A stretch of 64,000 nt of DNA from Candidatus Pantoea bituminis (GCF_018842675.1 NZ_JAGTWO010000004.1:1-64000), one strand, 5' to 3'; shown: positions 33,890 through 43,562, counted from the first letter of the stretch. Numbers and translations are program-made. The notes: generated from the sequence alone by a model not told the origin.

Positions 33890-34855
33890 ATGCGTCGCAT
33901 GCAGATTCAGCTGCTGGAGCTGCCTTTAGCGCGTCCGTTTGCCATCTCACGCGGCACCCGTACTGCGGTAACGGTCATTCGCGTCACGTTAGAACAGAAC
34001 GGTTTTATCGGGCGCGGTGAATGTACGCCAACGCCGCGTTATAGCGAAACCGCTGAAAGCGTGCATGCCCAGCTTGAAGCGTTACAGGCCGATATTGAAG
34101 CTGGCCTCAGCCGTGACGCGTTGCAAACCCGTCTCGCTGCCGGTTCAGCCCGTAACGCGCTGGACTGCGCTTTGTGGCGGCTGGACGCCGCACTGGCGAA
34201 ACAAACGCTGTGGCAGCAGGCGGCCCGCAAGGTGCCGATCTCCGTTGTGACCGCTGAAACGTTGAGTCTGGATACACGCGAAAACATGGCAGAAGCTGCC
34301 GCAGATGCGGTATCGCGCGGTGCCGTGCTGCTGAAAATCAAACTCAACCGTGATGAGATTCTGGAAAAAGTGGCGGCAATCCGTGCCGTTGCGCCCCATG
34401 CGACGCTGATCATTGATGCCAATGAAGCCTGGGCGGGCCTTGATCTGCAAAGCCTGTTCAACGCCTTGCTGCCCTACAACATCGCCATGATTGAGCAGCC
34501 GTTACCTGCTGGTCAGGATGGTGATTTACAACGTTTCACCCATTCCATTCCTCTCTGCGCTGACGAAAGCTGTCACACCGTTGCCGACATTGAAGGTCTG
34601 CGCAATCGCTATGAAATGATCAACATCAAGCTCGATAAGTGCGGTGGTTTGACCGAAGCGCTGGCGATGGTTGTCGAGGCGAAAAGGCAGGAAATGCGGG
34701 TGATGGTGGGCTGCATGCTGGGTTCGTCGCTGGCAATGGAAGCCGCGCTGCCGGTGGCGATTGATGCAGAGCATGTCGATCTCGACGGTCCCATTTGGTT
34801 AGCGGCAGACAGTTCGCCGTTTCTCACCTATTCGCAAGGCCGCATCTGGCTGTAA
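33890..34855 (+). CDS. dgcA: N-acetyl-D-glutamate racemase DgcA (enolase superfamily)
   Basis: A 321-residue enolase-superfamily enzyme of the muconate lactonizing/dipeptide epimerase subgroup. The two catalytic lysines and metal ligands are visible: Lys149 and Lys151 (KIK), Asp176 (DANEAW), Glu202 (EQPL), Asp225 (ADES) and Lys247 (NIKLDKCGG). With DgcN it would convert N-acetyl-D-glutamate to N-acetyl-L-glutamate. L-Ala-D/L-Glu epimerase activity is an alternative that cannot be excluded from sequence. An AAGGAG lies 8 bp before the start. Confidence 0.85.
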   Translation: MRRMQIQLLELPLARPFAISRGTRTAVTVIRVTLEQNGFIGRGECTPTPRYSETAESVHAQLEALQADIEAGLSRDALQTRLAAGSARNALDCALWRLDAALAKQTLWQQAARKVPISVVTAETLSLDTRENMAEAAADAVSRGAVLLKIKLNRDEILEKVAAIRAVAPHATLIIDANEAWAGLDLQSLFNALLPYNIAMIEQPLPAGQDGDLQRFTHSIPLCADESCHTVADIEGLRNRYEMINIKLDKCGGLTEALAMVVEAKRQEMRVMVGCMLGSSLAMEAALPVAIDAEHVDLDGPIWLAADSSPFLTYSQGRIWL

Positions 34856-34870
34856 CACTCTGGAGCAACG

Positions 34871-36739
34871 ATGACGGACACCTCCTTTTAACTGCCCCCG
34901 CCAGCGTTGCCGATACGCGTTCCGCGCCGGTACTCGCCATTCAGGATCTTTGCGTCAGCTTTCGTGGCCGCAGCGGCGTTCATCAGGCGCTCAAGGGCAT
35001 CTCTTTTGCTATTCATCCTGGCGAAATTGTTGCTGTAGTCGGCGAAAGTGGTTCCGGTAAATCCGTGACCTCGCTAGCGATAATGGGATTGCTGGCCGCC
35101 TCGGCGCGCACCGAACGGGGTTCGATTTTTTCCGCGATCGTGCCGGAAAAGAGCATGATCTGAGCAAATTGAGCGATGAACAGCGGCGAACGCTGCGTGG
35201 TCGTGAAATGGCGATGATTTTTCAGGAGCCGATGACGTCACTCAATCCGGTATTGCGGGTGGGCGATCAACTCACTGAAGCGTTGCGCGACCATCAGCTG
35301 TGCGATAAAGCGCAGGCCCATGCACGGGCGCGTGAGCTGTTACGTCAGGTGCGCATCGCCGATGTTGATCGCGTAATGAAAAGCTATCCCCATTCGCTGT
35401 CTGGCGGTATGCGCCAGCGCGTCATGATTGCGCAGGCGCTGGCGTGCGATCCGCAACTGCTAATTGCCGACGAACCGACCACCGCGCTTGACGTTACGGT
35501 GCAGGCGCGCATTCTGCATATCCTGCGTGATTTACAACAGCAAAAGCAGATGGCGGTGTTGTTCATCACCCATGACATGGGCGTAGTGGCAGAAGTTGCC
35601 GATCGCGTTGTGGTGATGTATCGCGGCAACGTTGTTGAGCAGGGCACGGTCGCAGAGGTTTTCACTGCACCGCAGCATGACTACACCAAGGCATTGCTGG
35701 CGGCAGTACCCAAACTCGGCGACATGCGTGAGCTGCCATGGCCGCAGCGCTTTCCATTACTTGGCGCAGAAACCACCGCCGCATCCAGCCAACACACCGC
35801 CCGTTACGAGGAAAAACCGTTGCTCGATGTACGCGGTTTGAAAGTGTACTTCCCGATACGCAGCGGTATTTTTTCAGCGCTAACCCATCAGGTTCATGCG
35901 GTAGAGCAGATCGATTTCACGCTCTGGCCAGGCGAAACCCTGGCGATTGTCGGCGAAAGCGGTTGTGGAAAGTCCACCACCGGACGGGCGCTGATGCGTT
36001 TATTACACAGCGATGCCGAGAGCATTCACTTTCAGGGCAATGAAATTACCAACCTGGAAGAGGCGCAATTCCAACCGCTGCGCCGTGAAATTCAAATGGT
36101 TTTTCAGGACCCTTATGCCTCGCTCAATCCTCGGTTAACCGTGGGTTTTACCATTGCGGAACCGCTGCTATTACATGGCGTGGTGAAGTCGCTGGAAGAG
36201 GCCACGCCGCAGGTTGAGGCGCTGTTGAAAAGTGTCGGTCTACTGCCGGAACATGCGCAGCGCTATCCGCATGAGTTTTCTGGCGGTCAGCGTCAGCGTA
36301 TTGCTATCGCCCGCGCGATGGCGCTCAAACCCAAAGTCATTATTGCTGATGAAGCCGTTTCGGCGCTCGACGTCTCGATTCAGGCGCAGGTTGTCAATTT
36401 GATGATGGATTTGCAGCAGCAAACCGGCGTGGCATGGATTTTCATCTCTCATGATATGGCGGTGGTTGAGCGTATTGCCAATCGTGTGGCGGTGATGTAT
36501 CTCGGCCAAATTGTCGAGATCGGCCCGCGCCAGTCAGTTTTCAACCATCCGCAACATCCTTATACCCAACGTCTGCTGGCTTCGGTGCCGGTTGCCGATC
36601 CATTGAACCGTCCTGAGCGTCATTTCGATGACAGCGAAATTCCTCGCCGCTGCGCAAGGTTGGCGAGACGGTAGAGAAAAATCGTTATCGCCAGGTGGCT
36701 CCCCATCATTGGGTAGCCGAAGGCGCTTTTCCGCGTTAA
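34871..36739 (+). CDS. gsiA: Peptide ABC transporter, fused double ATPase (GsiA family)
   Basis: Cytosolic ATPase of an Opp/Dpp-type importer with two nucleotide-binding domains in one chain. Domain 1 has Walker [10 protein letters not shown], signature LSGGMRQR and Walker [10 protein letters not shown]. Domain 2 has [17 protein letters not shown] and VIIADEAVS. As read it breaks three times: T run 34886-34889, T run 35126-35131, and at 36644 (one T lost). Repair starts the gene at ATG 34871 (GGAG upstream), ends it at TAA 36737-36739 with tail [11 protein letters not shown], and gives 623 residues, the E. coli GsiA length. Glutathione is the E. coli substrate; here D-amino-acid peptides are more likely from context. 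Confidence 0.87.
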
Positions 36740-36761
36740 TTCATCAATACCAGGAGCCACC

Positions 36762-38303
36762 ATGAAGCCGTTATTACGTCGTACGTCTCTCGCCCTTGGG
36801 CTGTCATTGTGTCTGACGAATGTTGCCCAGGCGCAGGATCTGCGCATCTCCATGTATGCCGACATTACCGGGCTAGACCCGCACGATACCTCCGATAACA
36901 TCAGCTATTCGGTGCAGAGCGGCATCTTTGAACGCTTGTTCCAGTTCGACGCCAAAATGACGCTGACACCGTGGCTCGCCACCGCTTACACCAGCAATGA
37001 AGACGCGACTCAATTTACGATTACGCTGCGCGATGGCGTGACTTTCCAGGACGGCACGCCGTTTGATGCTGAGGCGGTGAAAGCTAACCTTGATCGTCTT
37101 GCCGATCAGAGCAAAGGGCTGAAGCGCAACAGCCTGTATCGCATGATTAACACCGTCACGGTGCTGGCACCGAATAAGGTGCAGATCGATCTGAATGAAT
37201 CCTTTGGTGCCTTCATCAACACGTTGGCGCATCCATCAGCCGTGATGTGGAGCCCGGCGATTCTCAAGCAATACCCAGAAGAGTCGCAACTGCGTTTGCA
37301 TCCTGTGGGCACCGGCCCGTTCAAATTCGTTGCATGGCAGCCGGGCAAAGCAGTCACCATGGCGAAATATACGGGTTACTGGAATAAAGGCTGGCCGAAA
37401 GTCGACAACGTGATTTTCTCGCCTAGCCCAGAAGATGCTACACGCGTAGCAGCATTGAAGTCAGGCCAGGTAGATGCGATTTACCCGCTGCCGTCCGATT
37501 TAATTGGCACCGTGCAAAGCGACAGTAAGTTGGCGATTCAGCGCGATCCGAGCATTTATCTCTATTACATGGCGATCAACACGCAGCATAAAGCGCTGGC
37601 TGATGTGCGCGTGCGTCAGGCGATCAACTACGCCATTAACCGCGATCTCTGGCTGAAAGTTGGTTTTGCCGGCATGGGAACGCCAGCGACCTCGGCGATT
37701 CCAGCGGGCGTTCAGTTTTATCAGAAACAAGGCGAGCCAAATTACCGCTATGCGCCTGACGAAGCCAAGGCGCTGCTGAAAGCGGCGGGCTACCCGAACG
37801 GGCTGGACTTAAAATTGTGGAGCACCAATGCCACAGCCAGCGTGCGTGCTGCGCAGTTCCTGAAGGCCCAACTGGCAACCGTGGGCATCCGCGTAACGGT
37901 AACGCCAATGGATTCCGGCACCCGCAACGCCAAACTTTGGGGTGTGAAAGATCCTAAGCAGGCTGAATATGATCTCTATTACGGCGGCTGGTCTACCTCA
38001 ACCGGTGATGCAGACTGGGCGTTGCGTCCGCTGTTCGCCACTGAATCTTGGGTACCGACTTCCTATAACGTTTCTTACTACAGCAATCCCGCGGTGGATA
38101 AAGCCATTGCAGGCGGTTTAGCGACAGCCGATCCAACCAAGCGCGCTGCCTCTTACGCAGAAGCGCAGACGCTGCTGTGGAAAGATGCACCGATTGCATT
38201 CTTAGGTACGCCGGACAATTTAGTTGGCAAGACCAAAGCGCTGAGCGGCGTCTCGATGCTGCCAGACGGCAATTTGCTGTTTACCCAAGCGGCGTTTAAG
38301 TAA
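36762..38303 (+). CDS. gsiB: Peptide ABC transporter substrate-binding protein (GsiB family)
   Basis: Periplasmic 513-residue solute-binding protein of the SBP family 5 (DppA/OppA/GsiB). The N-terminus is a Sec signal peptide (MKPLLRR, hydrophobic core, AQA|QD cleavage near residue 24). Blocks GLDPHD, FTITLRDGVTFQDGTPF and VRQAINYAINRDL are typical. About half of the positions I compared from memory agree with E. coli GsiB. It starts behind AGGAGCC 22 bp after the ATPase. A 271-bp repeat-containing gap separates it from the permease genes. Confidence 0.88.
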   Translation: MKPLLRRTSLALGLSLCLTNVAQAQDLRISMYADITGLDPHDTSDNISYSVQSGIFERLFQFDAKMTLTPWLATAYTSNEDATQFTITLRDGVTFQDGTPFDAEAVKANLDRLADQSKGLKRNSLYRMINTVTVLAPNKVQIDLNESFGAFINTLAHPSAVMWSPAILKQYPEESQLRLHPVGTGPFKFVAWQPGKAVTMAKYTGYWNKGWPKVDNVIFSPSPEDATRVAALKSGQVDAIYPLPSDLIGTVQSDSKLAIQRDPSIYLYYMAINTQHKALADVRVRQAINYAINRDLWLKVGFAGMGTPATSAIPAGVQFYQKQGEPNYRYAPDEAKALLKAAGYPNGLDLKLWSTNATASVRAAQFLKAQLATVGIRVTVTPMDSGTRNAKLWGVKDPKQAEYDLYYGGWSTSTGDADWALRPLFATESWVPTSYNVSYYSNPAVDKAIAGGLATADPTKRAASYAEAQTLLWKDAPIAFLGTPDNLVGKTKALSGVSMLPDGNLLFTQAAFK

Positions 38304-38366
38304 GGCTTTGTTGAGGTAGGGCGTTGTTTGCCTCCCATCTCGTTGCTCTTTAGTCCGGGGTCGTTT

Positions 38367-38484
38367 GTCCCCCACCTCGGTCCTCCCCACATGTGGGGGA
38401 GGAAGAGGCTGCAATATGCGAGTAATGAAGTTGCATGTGGCAGCGTCTCCTTCCCCGCTTGCGGGGAAGGCCGGGATGGGGGAC
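38367..38484. repeat. Nested palindromic intergenic repeat, copy 2
   Basis: This is an inverted copy of the core at about 18127-18245, roughly 85 percent identical by eye. It starts GTCCCCCACCTCGG and ends CCGGGATGGGGGAC, with hairpins at 38382-38403 (CTCCCCACAT/ATGTGGGGGAG) and 38449-38470 (CCTTCCCCGC/GCGGGGAAGG). It sits inside the importer operon, between the binding-protein and permease genes, where it could alter the ratio of their mRNAs. Confidence 0.8.
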
Positions 38485-38521
38485 AGCGAGCACAATCTTG
38501 CAGACAGCGAGCACAATCTTG
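38482..38521 (+). repeat. Two 19-bp direct repeats at the edge of the palindromic element
   Basis: GACAGCGAGCACAATCTTG occurs at 38482-38500 and again at 38503-38521, giving a 21-bp period. The first copy begins within the right end of the palindromic repeat, so the duplication looks like slippage or a duplicated insertion junction. Confidence 0.85.
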
Positions 38522-38574
38522 GGTCCGCGCCCTGTCCCTGGACAATAAGCACCGAGTCAATAAAAAGGAACCTC

Positions 38575-39495
38575 ATGTTCGCATACATCATTCGTCGACT
38601 GCTGGAGATGATCCCGGTGCTGTTGGTGGTCTCACTGCTGGTCTTCGGCTTCATCAAGCTGTTGCCCGGCGATCCGGCACGTATCTATGCGGGACCCGAT
38701 GCGCCCATCGAGGCGGTCGAAGCAGCACGTCAGCACCTTGGTCTTAACGATCCGCTACCACAGCAATATATTCATTGGCTTGGCGGCATTTTTCGTGGCG
38801 ACCTGGGCGTCACCTATCGAACCCAGCAACCGGTATTAGAGGTGATCAAACAAGGATTTATGCCAACTATGTGGTTGGCGCTGGCCGGTTTTGCCTGGTC
38901 AGTCGTGCTGGGCCTCATTTTGGGGGTGATCGCCGCGCTGCGTCGCGGAAAATGGCAAGACTGGACTTTAATGAGCGTGGCGGTTGGCGGCATCTCAATG
39001 CCTACCTTTTGGCTTGGCCTGCTGCTGATACAGTTTGTTGCCATGCCGTTTGGCCTGTTCTCCGTTAGCGGCTTCAATAAGCCCGCCGATATTATCCTGC
39101 CCGCTATCACGTTGGGTTCCTCAGTAGCGGCGGTCATGGCACGCTTTACCCGCTCAGCCTTTCTCGAAGTGGCGCAGGAAGATTACGTGCGCACCGCGCG
39201 CGCCAAAGGGTTGCGCCAGCGGCTGGTCACCTGGAAACATGTGATGCGTAACGCACTGATCCCGGTGATCACCATGCTGGGTCTGCAGTTTGGTTTTCTG
39301 CTGGGTGGATCAATTGTGGTGGAAAGTGTCTTCAACTGGCCGGGTTTAGGCTGGCTGTTGATCGAGTCGATCAAATCGCAAGATCAGCCGGTGATCCAGG
39401 CGCTGGTGATGCTGTTTGTGTTTGAATTTATTGCGATCAACCTGCTGGTCGATCTGCTCTACGCGGTGGTTAATCCCGCCATCCGTTTGAAATAG
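38575..39495 (+). CDS. gsiC: Peptide ABC transporter permease (GsiC family)
   Basis: A 306-residue inner-membrane permease, the same length as E. coli GsiC. The N-terminus MFAYIIRRLLEMIPVLLVV is the first helix of DppB/GsiC-type permeases, and the EAA loop reads EDYVRTARAKGLRQRLV near residue 200. Starts behind AAAAGGAACCTC. It forms the transmembrane channel with the following gene. Confidence 0.9.
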   Translation: MFAYIIRRLLEMIPVLLVVSLLVFGFIKLLPGDPARIYAGPDAPIEAVEAARQHLGLNDPLPQQYIHWLGGIFRGDLGVTYRTQQPVLEVIKQGFMPTMWLALAGFAWSVVLGLILGVIAALRRGKWQDWTLMSVAVGGISMPTFWLGLLLIQFVAMPFGLFSVSGFNKPADIILPAITLGSSVAAVMARFTRSAFLEVAQEDYVRTARAKGLRQRLVTWKHVMRNALIPVITMLGLQFGFLLGGSIVVESVFNWPGLGWLLIESIKSQDQPVIQALVMLFVFEFIAINLLVDLLYAVVNPAIRLK

Positions 39496-39504
39496 GAGTC
39501 AGAG

Positions 39505-40386
39505 ATGAGCGAAACGCTTTCTGCTGTTGTGCCTGACACTATCCGCTCGCCGTGGCGCGATTTTTTGCACGCTTTAGTGCGTAATCCGCTGGCGCTGGTG
39601 TCGGGCAGCTTTGTGCTGCTGCTGGTATTGGTGGCGATCTTTGCCCCCTGGCTAGCCCCGTGGAATCCCATGGAGCCGGACTGGATGGCGCTCTCTTCGC
39701 CGCCGTCTGTCACACACTGGATGGGCACCGATGATCTGGGCCGCGACGTATTAAGTCGTATTATTTATGGTGCGCGCATTTCGCTGTACGTCGGCGTGGT
39801 GTCTGTCACGCTCGGCATGCTGGTGGGGATTTTCCTTGGCCTGCTGGCGGGTTATTACGGACGTTGGGTCGATATGCTGATCATGCGCGCTTCTGACGTA
39901 TTGTTCGCTTTTCCCGGCATGCTATTGGCGATTGCGGTGGTAGCGATTCTTGGTCCCGGCTTGAATAACGTGATCATTGCCGTAGCGGTGTTCAGTGTGC
40001 CGGTCTTCGCCCGCATCGTGCGTGCCTCCACGTTGACGCTGAAACAGGCGGCCTATGTAGAAGCCGTGCGCTGCGCCGGTGCGCCAGATCGGATTATCCT
40101 GCTACGCCACATTTTGCCCGGCACGCTTTCCAGCGTAATCGTCTACTTCACCATGCGTATTGGTACCAGTATTCTCACCGCAGCGGGCCTGAGTTTCATT
40201 GGCCTTGGCCCGGAGCCAGACGTGCCTGAATGGGGCAATATTCTGGCCATGAGCCGCAGCATGATGATGGCGGGCTTGTGGCATGTCAGCGTCTTTCCGG
40301 GGCTGGCGATATTTATCACCGTGCTGGCGTTTAACCTGCTGGGCGATGCCCTGCGTGACACCCTGGATCCAAAACTGAAGAGCTAA
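39505..40386 (+). CDS. gsiD: Peptide ABC transporter permease (GsiD family)
   Basis: A 293-residue second permease with the DppC/GsiD-type N-terminal extension (residues 1-30), the periplasmic segment HWMGTDDLGRDVLSRIIYGARIS near residue 70, and the EAA loop AAYVEAVRCAGAPDRIILLRH. Starts 9 bp after the GsiC-type gene behind AGGAG. The next gene begins 2 bp after its stop. Confidence 0.9.
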   Translation: MSETLSAVVPDTIRSPWRDFLHALVRNPLALVSGSFVLLLVLVAIFAPWLAPWNPMEPDWMALSSPPSVTHWMGTDDLGRDVLSRIIYGARISLYVGVVSVTLGMLVGIFLGLLAGYYGRWVDMLIMRASDVLFAFPGMLLAIAVVAILGPGLNNVIIAVAVFSVPVFARIVRASTLTLKQAAYVEAVRCAGAPDRIILLRHILPGTLSSVIVYFTMRIGTSILTAAGLSFIGLGPEPDVPEWGNILAMSRSMMMAGLWHVSVFPGLAIFITVLAFNLLGDALRDTLDPKLKS

Positions 40387-40388
40387 TC

Positions 40389-41449
40389 ATGGATTTTCAA
40401 CAGATGCAGCGTGACCTGCTGTTGCAGCGCTGGCGCAGCGAACGTCAACTCGGTCAACCGCGCAGCGAATGTGGTGCAACTGATCGTATCACCGATGTTC
40501 CGGGCGTACGCGTCGGGCATCACACAATAGCAGCAGGCGAAGTGCAGACCGGTGTCACGGCAATTGTGCCGCCCGGCGATAATCTTTTTACCCAGCCGCT
40601 GCCCTGTGCGGCGGCGGTATTTAACGGTTTCGCCAAGCCGGTTGGCTTAGTGCAGCTCAGTGAGTTGGGCGTGCTGCAAACCCCGATTTTGCTAAGCAAC
40701 ACGCTGGCGATGGGTACGCTGTATACCACGCTGGTGCGTGAGGCGATTCTTGCTAATCCGGAATTAGGCCGCAGTTTACCCACCGTGAACCCGCTGGCGC
40801 TGGAGTGCAATGATGGCTGGCTAAATGATATTCAGGCGCTGGCGATCACGGAAGAGATGGCGCGCTCTGCGCTTAGCAATGCCGATGCAGATTTTGCGTG
40901 TGGCAGCGTGGGTGCTGGGCGTGGCATGAGCTGTTTCAGCCTGAAAGGGGGATCGGCAGCGCCTCGCGGCTCATTCCCACGTTGAACGCCACGCTCGGTG
41001 TTTTGGTGCTGGCAAACTTCGGCGCATTAACCGCGTTAACGCTGGATGGCGTTCGCTTGGGCGAGATGATTGCGCCGCTGCTGCCGGAACTGACGCCGCA
41101 GCGCGATGCCGGTTCGATCATCATCATCATGGCAACCGATGCGCCGCTCGATGCTCGTCAGCTTAAGCGCGTCGCGAAACGCGCCGGTGCGGGTTTGGGC
41201 CGACTTGGCAGTTATTGGGGCCACGGTTCCGGTGACATCGCCGTCGCGTTTTCCACTCAAGCAACGCCGCAACCACCCGATGACGCTGCGCTGGAGCCGC
41301 TGTTGGCCGCCGCCGCAGATGCCACCGAGCACGCGGTGCTGGATGCGTTACTCAGCGCCGAGGCAGTAACCGGTTTTCGCGATCATCATCGTCCGGCTTT
41401 GCGTGAGGTGCTGGATCGACTGGCTGCACAAGGAGAATCTGACCAATGA
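40389..41449 (+). CDS. P1/DmpA-type aminopeptidase (self-processing Ntn-like)
   Basis: Member of the DmpA/BapA family, cytosolic amidases that cleave N-terminal residues (L-aminopeptidase/D-amidase-esterase or beta-aminopeptidase). The start block ITDVPGVRVGHHTI is characteristic. The self-cleavage site is the Gly-Ser pair in AGSIIIIMATDAPL, with Ser243 as predicted nucleophile of the beta chain. As read the frame breaks in the G run 40947-40951; a sixth G restores LKGGIGSASRLIP and a 353-residue protein. It overlaps the next gene by 4 bp. Its place with D-amino-acid genes suggests D-residue or isopeptide substrates. Confidence 0.85.
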
Positions 41450-42267
41450 AAATCTTTATCTCTGCCGATATTGAAGGCATCGCTGGCGTCATGCGCCCGG
41501 AGCAGTGCTCTCCAGGTCATGCAGAATATCAGTTGGCACGTGGCCTGATGGAACAAGAGGTGAATGCCGCCATTGATGGCGCGTTTGCTGGTGGTGCAAC
41601 GGAAGTGGTGGTGGCCGACAGCCACGCGCAAATGACCAATCTGCGTGCTGAAAATATCGATCCGCGCGCCCGGCTGGTGCAGGGTAAACCGCGCGGCTTA
41701 TCAATGGTGGAAGGGCTGGAGCAGCAAGCTTTCGACGGCATGATGTTTATCGGCTATCACAGCGCGGCGGGTGAGTTTGGCGTGCTGGCGCATACCATTA
41801 ACGGGCGCGCATTTTGGCGTATTCAGATCAACGGCCAGGTGATGGGTGAAAGCGACATCTATGCCGCAGCGGGCGCGGAGCAGGGCACGCCACTGTGGCT
41901 GGTAAGCGGCGACGATTGCCTGAAAAAGTGGATTGGCGAATATTATCCGTCAGTGGAGTATGTCCAGGTGAAGCGTGCCATTTCACAAACCAGCGCTGAA
42001 TCGCTCAGCCCTGAAATGGCCCGAACCGCAATTCGTGAAGCCGCAGAACATGCCGTTAAACGGGCGGACCTGAAATCGACGACGTTGCTCACCGCACCTT
42101 ATCAGCTGCGTTTGCAGGCCAGCAAACCGGTATTAGCCGATTTGTTCAGCCTGATACCGGATGTGGAGCGGATTGATGCGGTGACGGTGGGTTATCAGGC
42201 TGACCGCATGGCGACAATTATCAGCCTGTTAAGCGCATTCTCTTATCTGGCGACGACGCAAAATTAG
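41446..42267 (+). CDS. D-aminopeptidase DppA (peptidase M55)
   Basis: A 273-residue zinc D-aminopeptidase like Bacillus subtilis DppA, which releases N-terminal D-alanine from D-Ala-D-Ala and longer peptides. Metal ligands are visible as Asp8 and Glu10 (SADIEG), His60 (ADSH), His105 (GYHSAAG) and Glu135 (MGES), and the catalytic His116 lies in AHTING. These positions match the B. subtilis enzyme within one residue. Translationally coupled to the preceding aminopeptidase (ATGA overlap). It is the last gene of the run that begins at dgcN. Confidence 0.9.
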   Translation: MKIFISADIEGIAGVMRPEQCSPGHAEYQLARGLMEQEVNAAIDGAFAGGATEVVVADSHAQMTNLRAENIDPRARLVQGKPRGLSMVEGLEQQAFDGMMFIGYHSAAGEFGVLAHTINGRAFWRIQINGQVMGESDIYAAAGAEQGTPLWLVSGDDCLKKWIGEYYPSVEYVQVKRAISQTSAESLSPEMARTAIREAAEHAVKRADLKSTTLLTAPYQLRLQASKPVLADLFSLIPDVERIDAVTVGYQADRMATIISLLSAFSYLATTQN

Positions 42268-42425
42268 GTCATCCGATGAGCAGAACTCTGTACGATTTTT
42301 AGCGTCGCTTTTGTTACCCTGCACGGCATTGATTAAGCACACGTTTTTAAAACAGCGTTCACAACACGCGATACCCAAAATCATTCGAATTGAAGAGTGA
42401 TGGGTATATAACAAATGAGGCAGTA

Positions 42426-43262
42426 ATGCAGCTTTGCAGTTTTTACCTTCCTGACCTGGAAAGAAAAAGTTTTGGTATTGTGCTGGAAAATGGCGTTATC
42501 GATCTCGGCCTGCGTTTTGGCGCAGAATGTCCCGATCTTAAAAGCTTTCTGACCCGCTCATCGCTGGCCGATCTCGATGCGTTTCGTGCCATGCCCGCTG
42601 ATCATCCGTTCTCTGCACTGCGCTTCCTGCCGGTGATTGAAAACCCGGGTAAAGTCTTCTGCGTAGGCATGAACTACGCCGATAAGCGTAAAGAGTTCGC
42701 CGAAACCCTCGACGCGCCGACTTTATTTGTTCGTTTCGCCGATTCGCTGACCGGCCACGATTCATCCTTGCAGAAGCCAGCTACTACACAAGAGTTTGAT
42801 TATGAAGGTGAGCTGGCGGTGATTATCGGTAAAGCTGCGCATCAGGTAAAAGCCGCAGAGGCGTTAGATGTGGTCGCCGGTTACAGCTGCTTTATGGATG
42901 CGACAGTACGCGATATGCAGTTTACCTGGTTCACCGCTGGGAAAAACTGGCCGCAAACCGGAGGATTCGGGCCGTGGATGACCACCGCCGATGAAATCCC
43001 CGATCCGCAGCAGTTGGCAATCAAAACCTTCCTGAATGATCGGGAAGTGCAGAACGACAACACCAGCAGCATGGTGCATCCGGTGGCGAAGATTATTGAA
43101 TATATCTCGGCATTCAGCCCGCTATCACCTGGCGATGTGATCATCACCGGTTCACCGGGCGGTGTCGGTAAGAAACGCACGCCGCCGCTGTTTATGTTTA
43201 GCGGAGATGTCATCGAAGTACATATTGAAAAAATTGGTCGTTTAGTTAATGCAATCGCGTAG
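42426..43262 (+). CDS. Fumarylacetoacetate hydrolase (FAH) family protein
   Basis: A 278-residue member of the FAH superfamily, which cleaves C-C bonds or tautomerises or decarboxylates oxo acids. KVFCVGMNYADKRKEF near residue 78 and the metal-binding block EFDYEGELAVIIG are family motifs. The C-terminal block GDVIITGSPGGVG is also typical. ATG 42426 follows TGAGGCAGTA; an upstream in-frame ATG at 42390 would add 12 unrelated residues. The 158-bp gap before it holds no clear terminator, so it may be the tail of the upstream operon or start its own. Confidence 0.8.
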   Translation: MQLCSFYLPDLERKSFGIVLENGVIDLGLRFGAECPDLKSFLTRSSLADLDAFRAMPADHPFSALRFLPVIENPGKVFCVGMNYADKRKEFAETLDAPTLFVRFADSLTGHDSSLQKPATTQEFDYEGELAVIIGKAAHQVKAAEALDVVAGYSCFMDATVRDMQFTWFTAGKNWPQTGGFGPWMTTADEIPDPQQLAIKTFLNDREVQNDNTSSMVHPVAKIIEYISAFSPLSPGDVIITGSPGGVGKKRTPPLFMFSGDVIEVHIEKIGRLVNAIA

Positions 43263-43272
43263 CGATAGCGTT

Positions 43273-43431
43273 TAGCGCCTTCATACTTCGCGCTGTAGGT
43301 GCGTTGGCTGCATGGGTTAACCCCGGTCACTTACTTGCTCTCACGTAGCGCCTTCATACTTCGCGCTGTAGGTGCGTTGGCTGCACGGGTTAACCCCGGT
43401 CACTTACTTATGTAAGCTCCCGGGGATTAAC
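43273..43431. repeat. 64-bp direct repeat pair plus hairpin
   Basis: A 64-bp unit beginning TAGCGCCTTCATACTTCG and ending GGTCACTTACTT is present at 43273-43336 and 43346-43409, differing at one base. The second unit runs into a long hairpin: GTTAACCCCGG near 43390 pairs with CCGGGGATTAAC near 43420, and ACTTAC pairs with GTAAG around a TTAT loop. The hairpin lies between the converging FAH and D-aminopeptidase genes and may help end transcription. Confidence 0.85.
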
Positions 43432-43466
43432 ACGTTTGCCGCCTTCCTGCAGCACGAATTATTTTG

Positions 43467-43562
43467 GCTCGCCTCGGTGAGCGCGCTGAGTCTAAAGCTC
43501 GCCTTGGTGAGCGCTGAGGCTAAAAAGAGGACGCTGCTGCGGCTCAGGTTGGTGAGCGCTGA
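43467..43562. repeat. Degenerate tandem repeat of about 28-30 bp
   Basis: GCTCGCCTcGGTGAGCGCg (43467 onward, 30 bp) and GCTCGCCTtGGTGAGCGC (43497 onward, 28 bp) are adjacent copies, each ending in CTAAA. A third partial copy at 43542-43562 overlaps the end of the D-aminopeptidase gene. The unit contains a GGTGAGCGC core. Confidence 0.7.
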
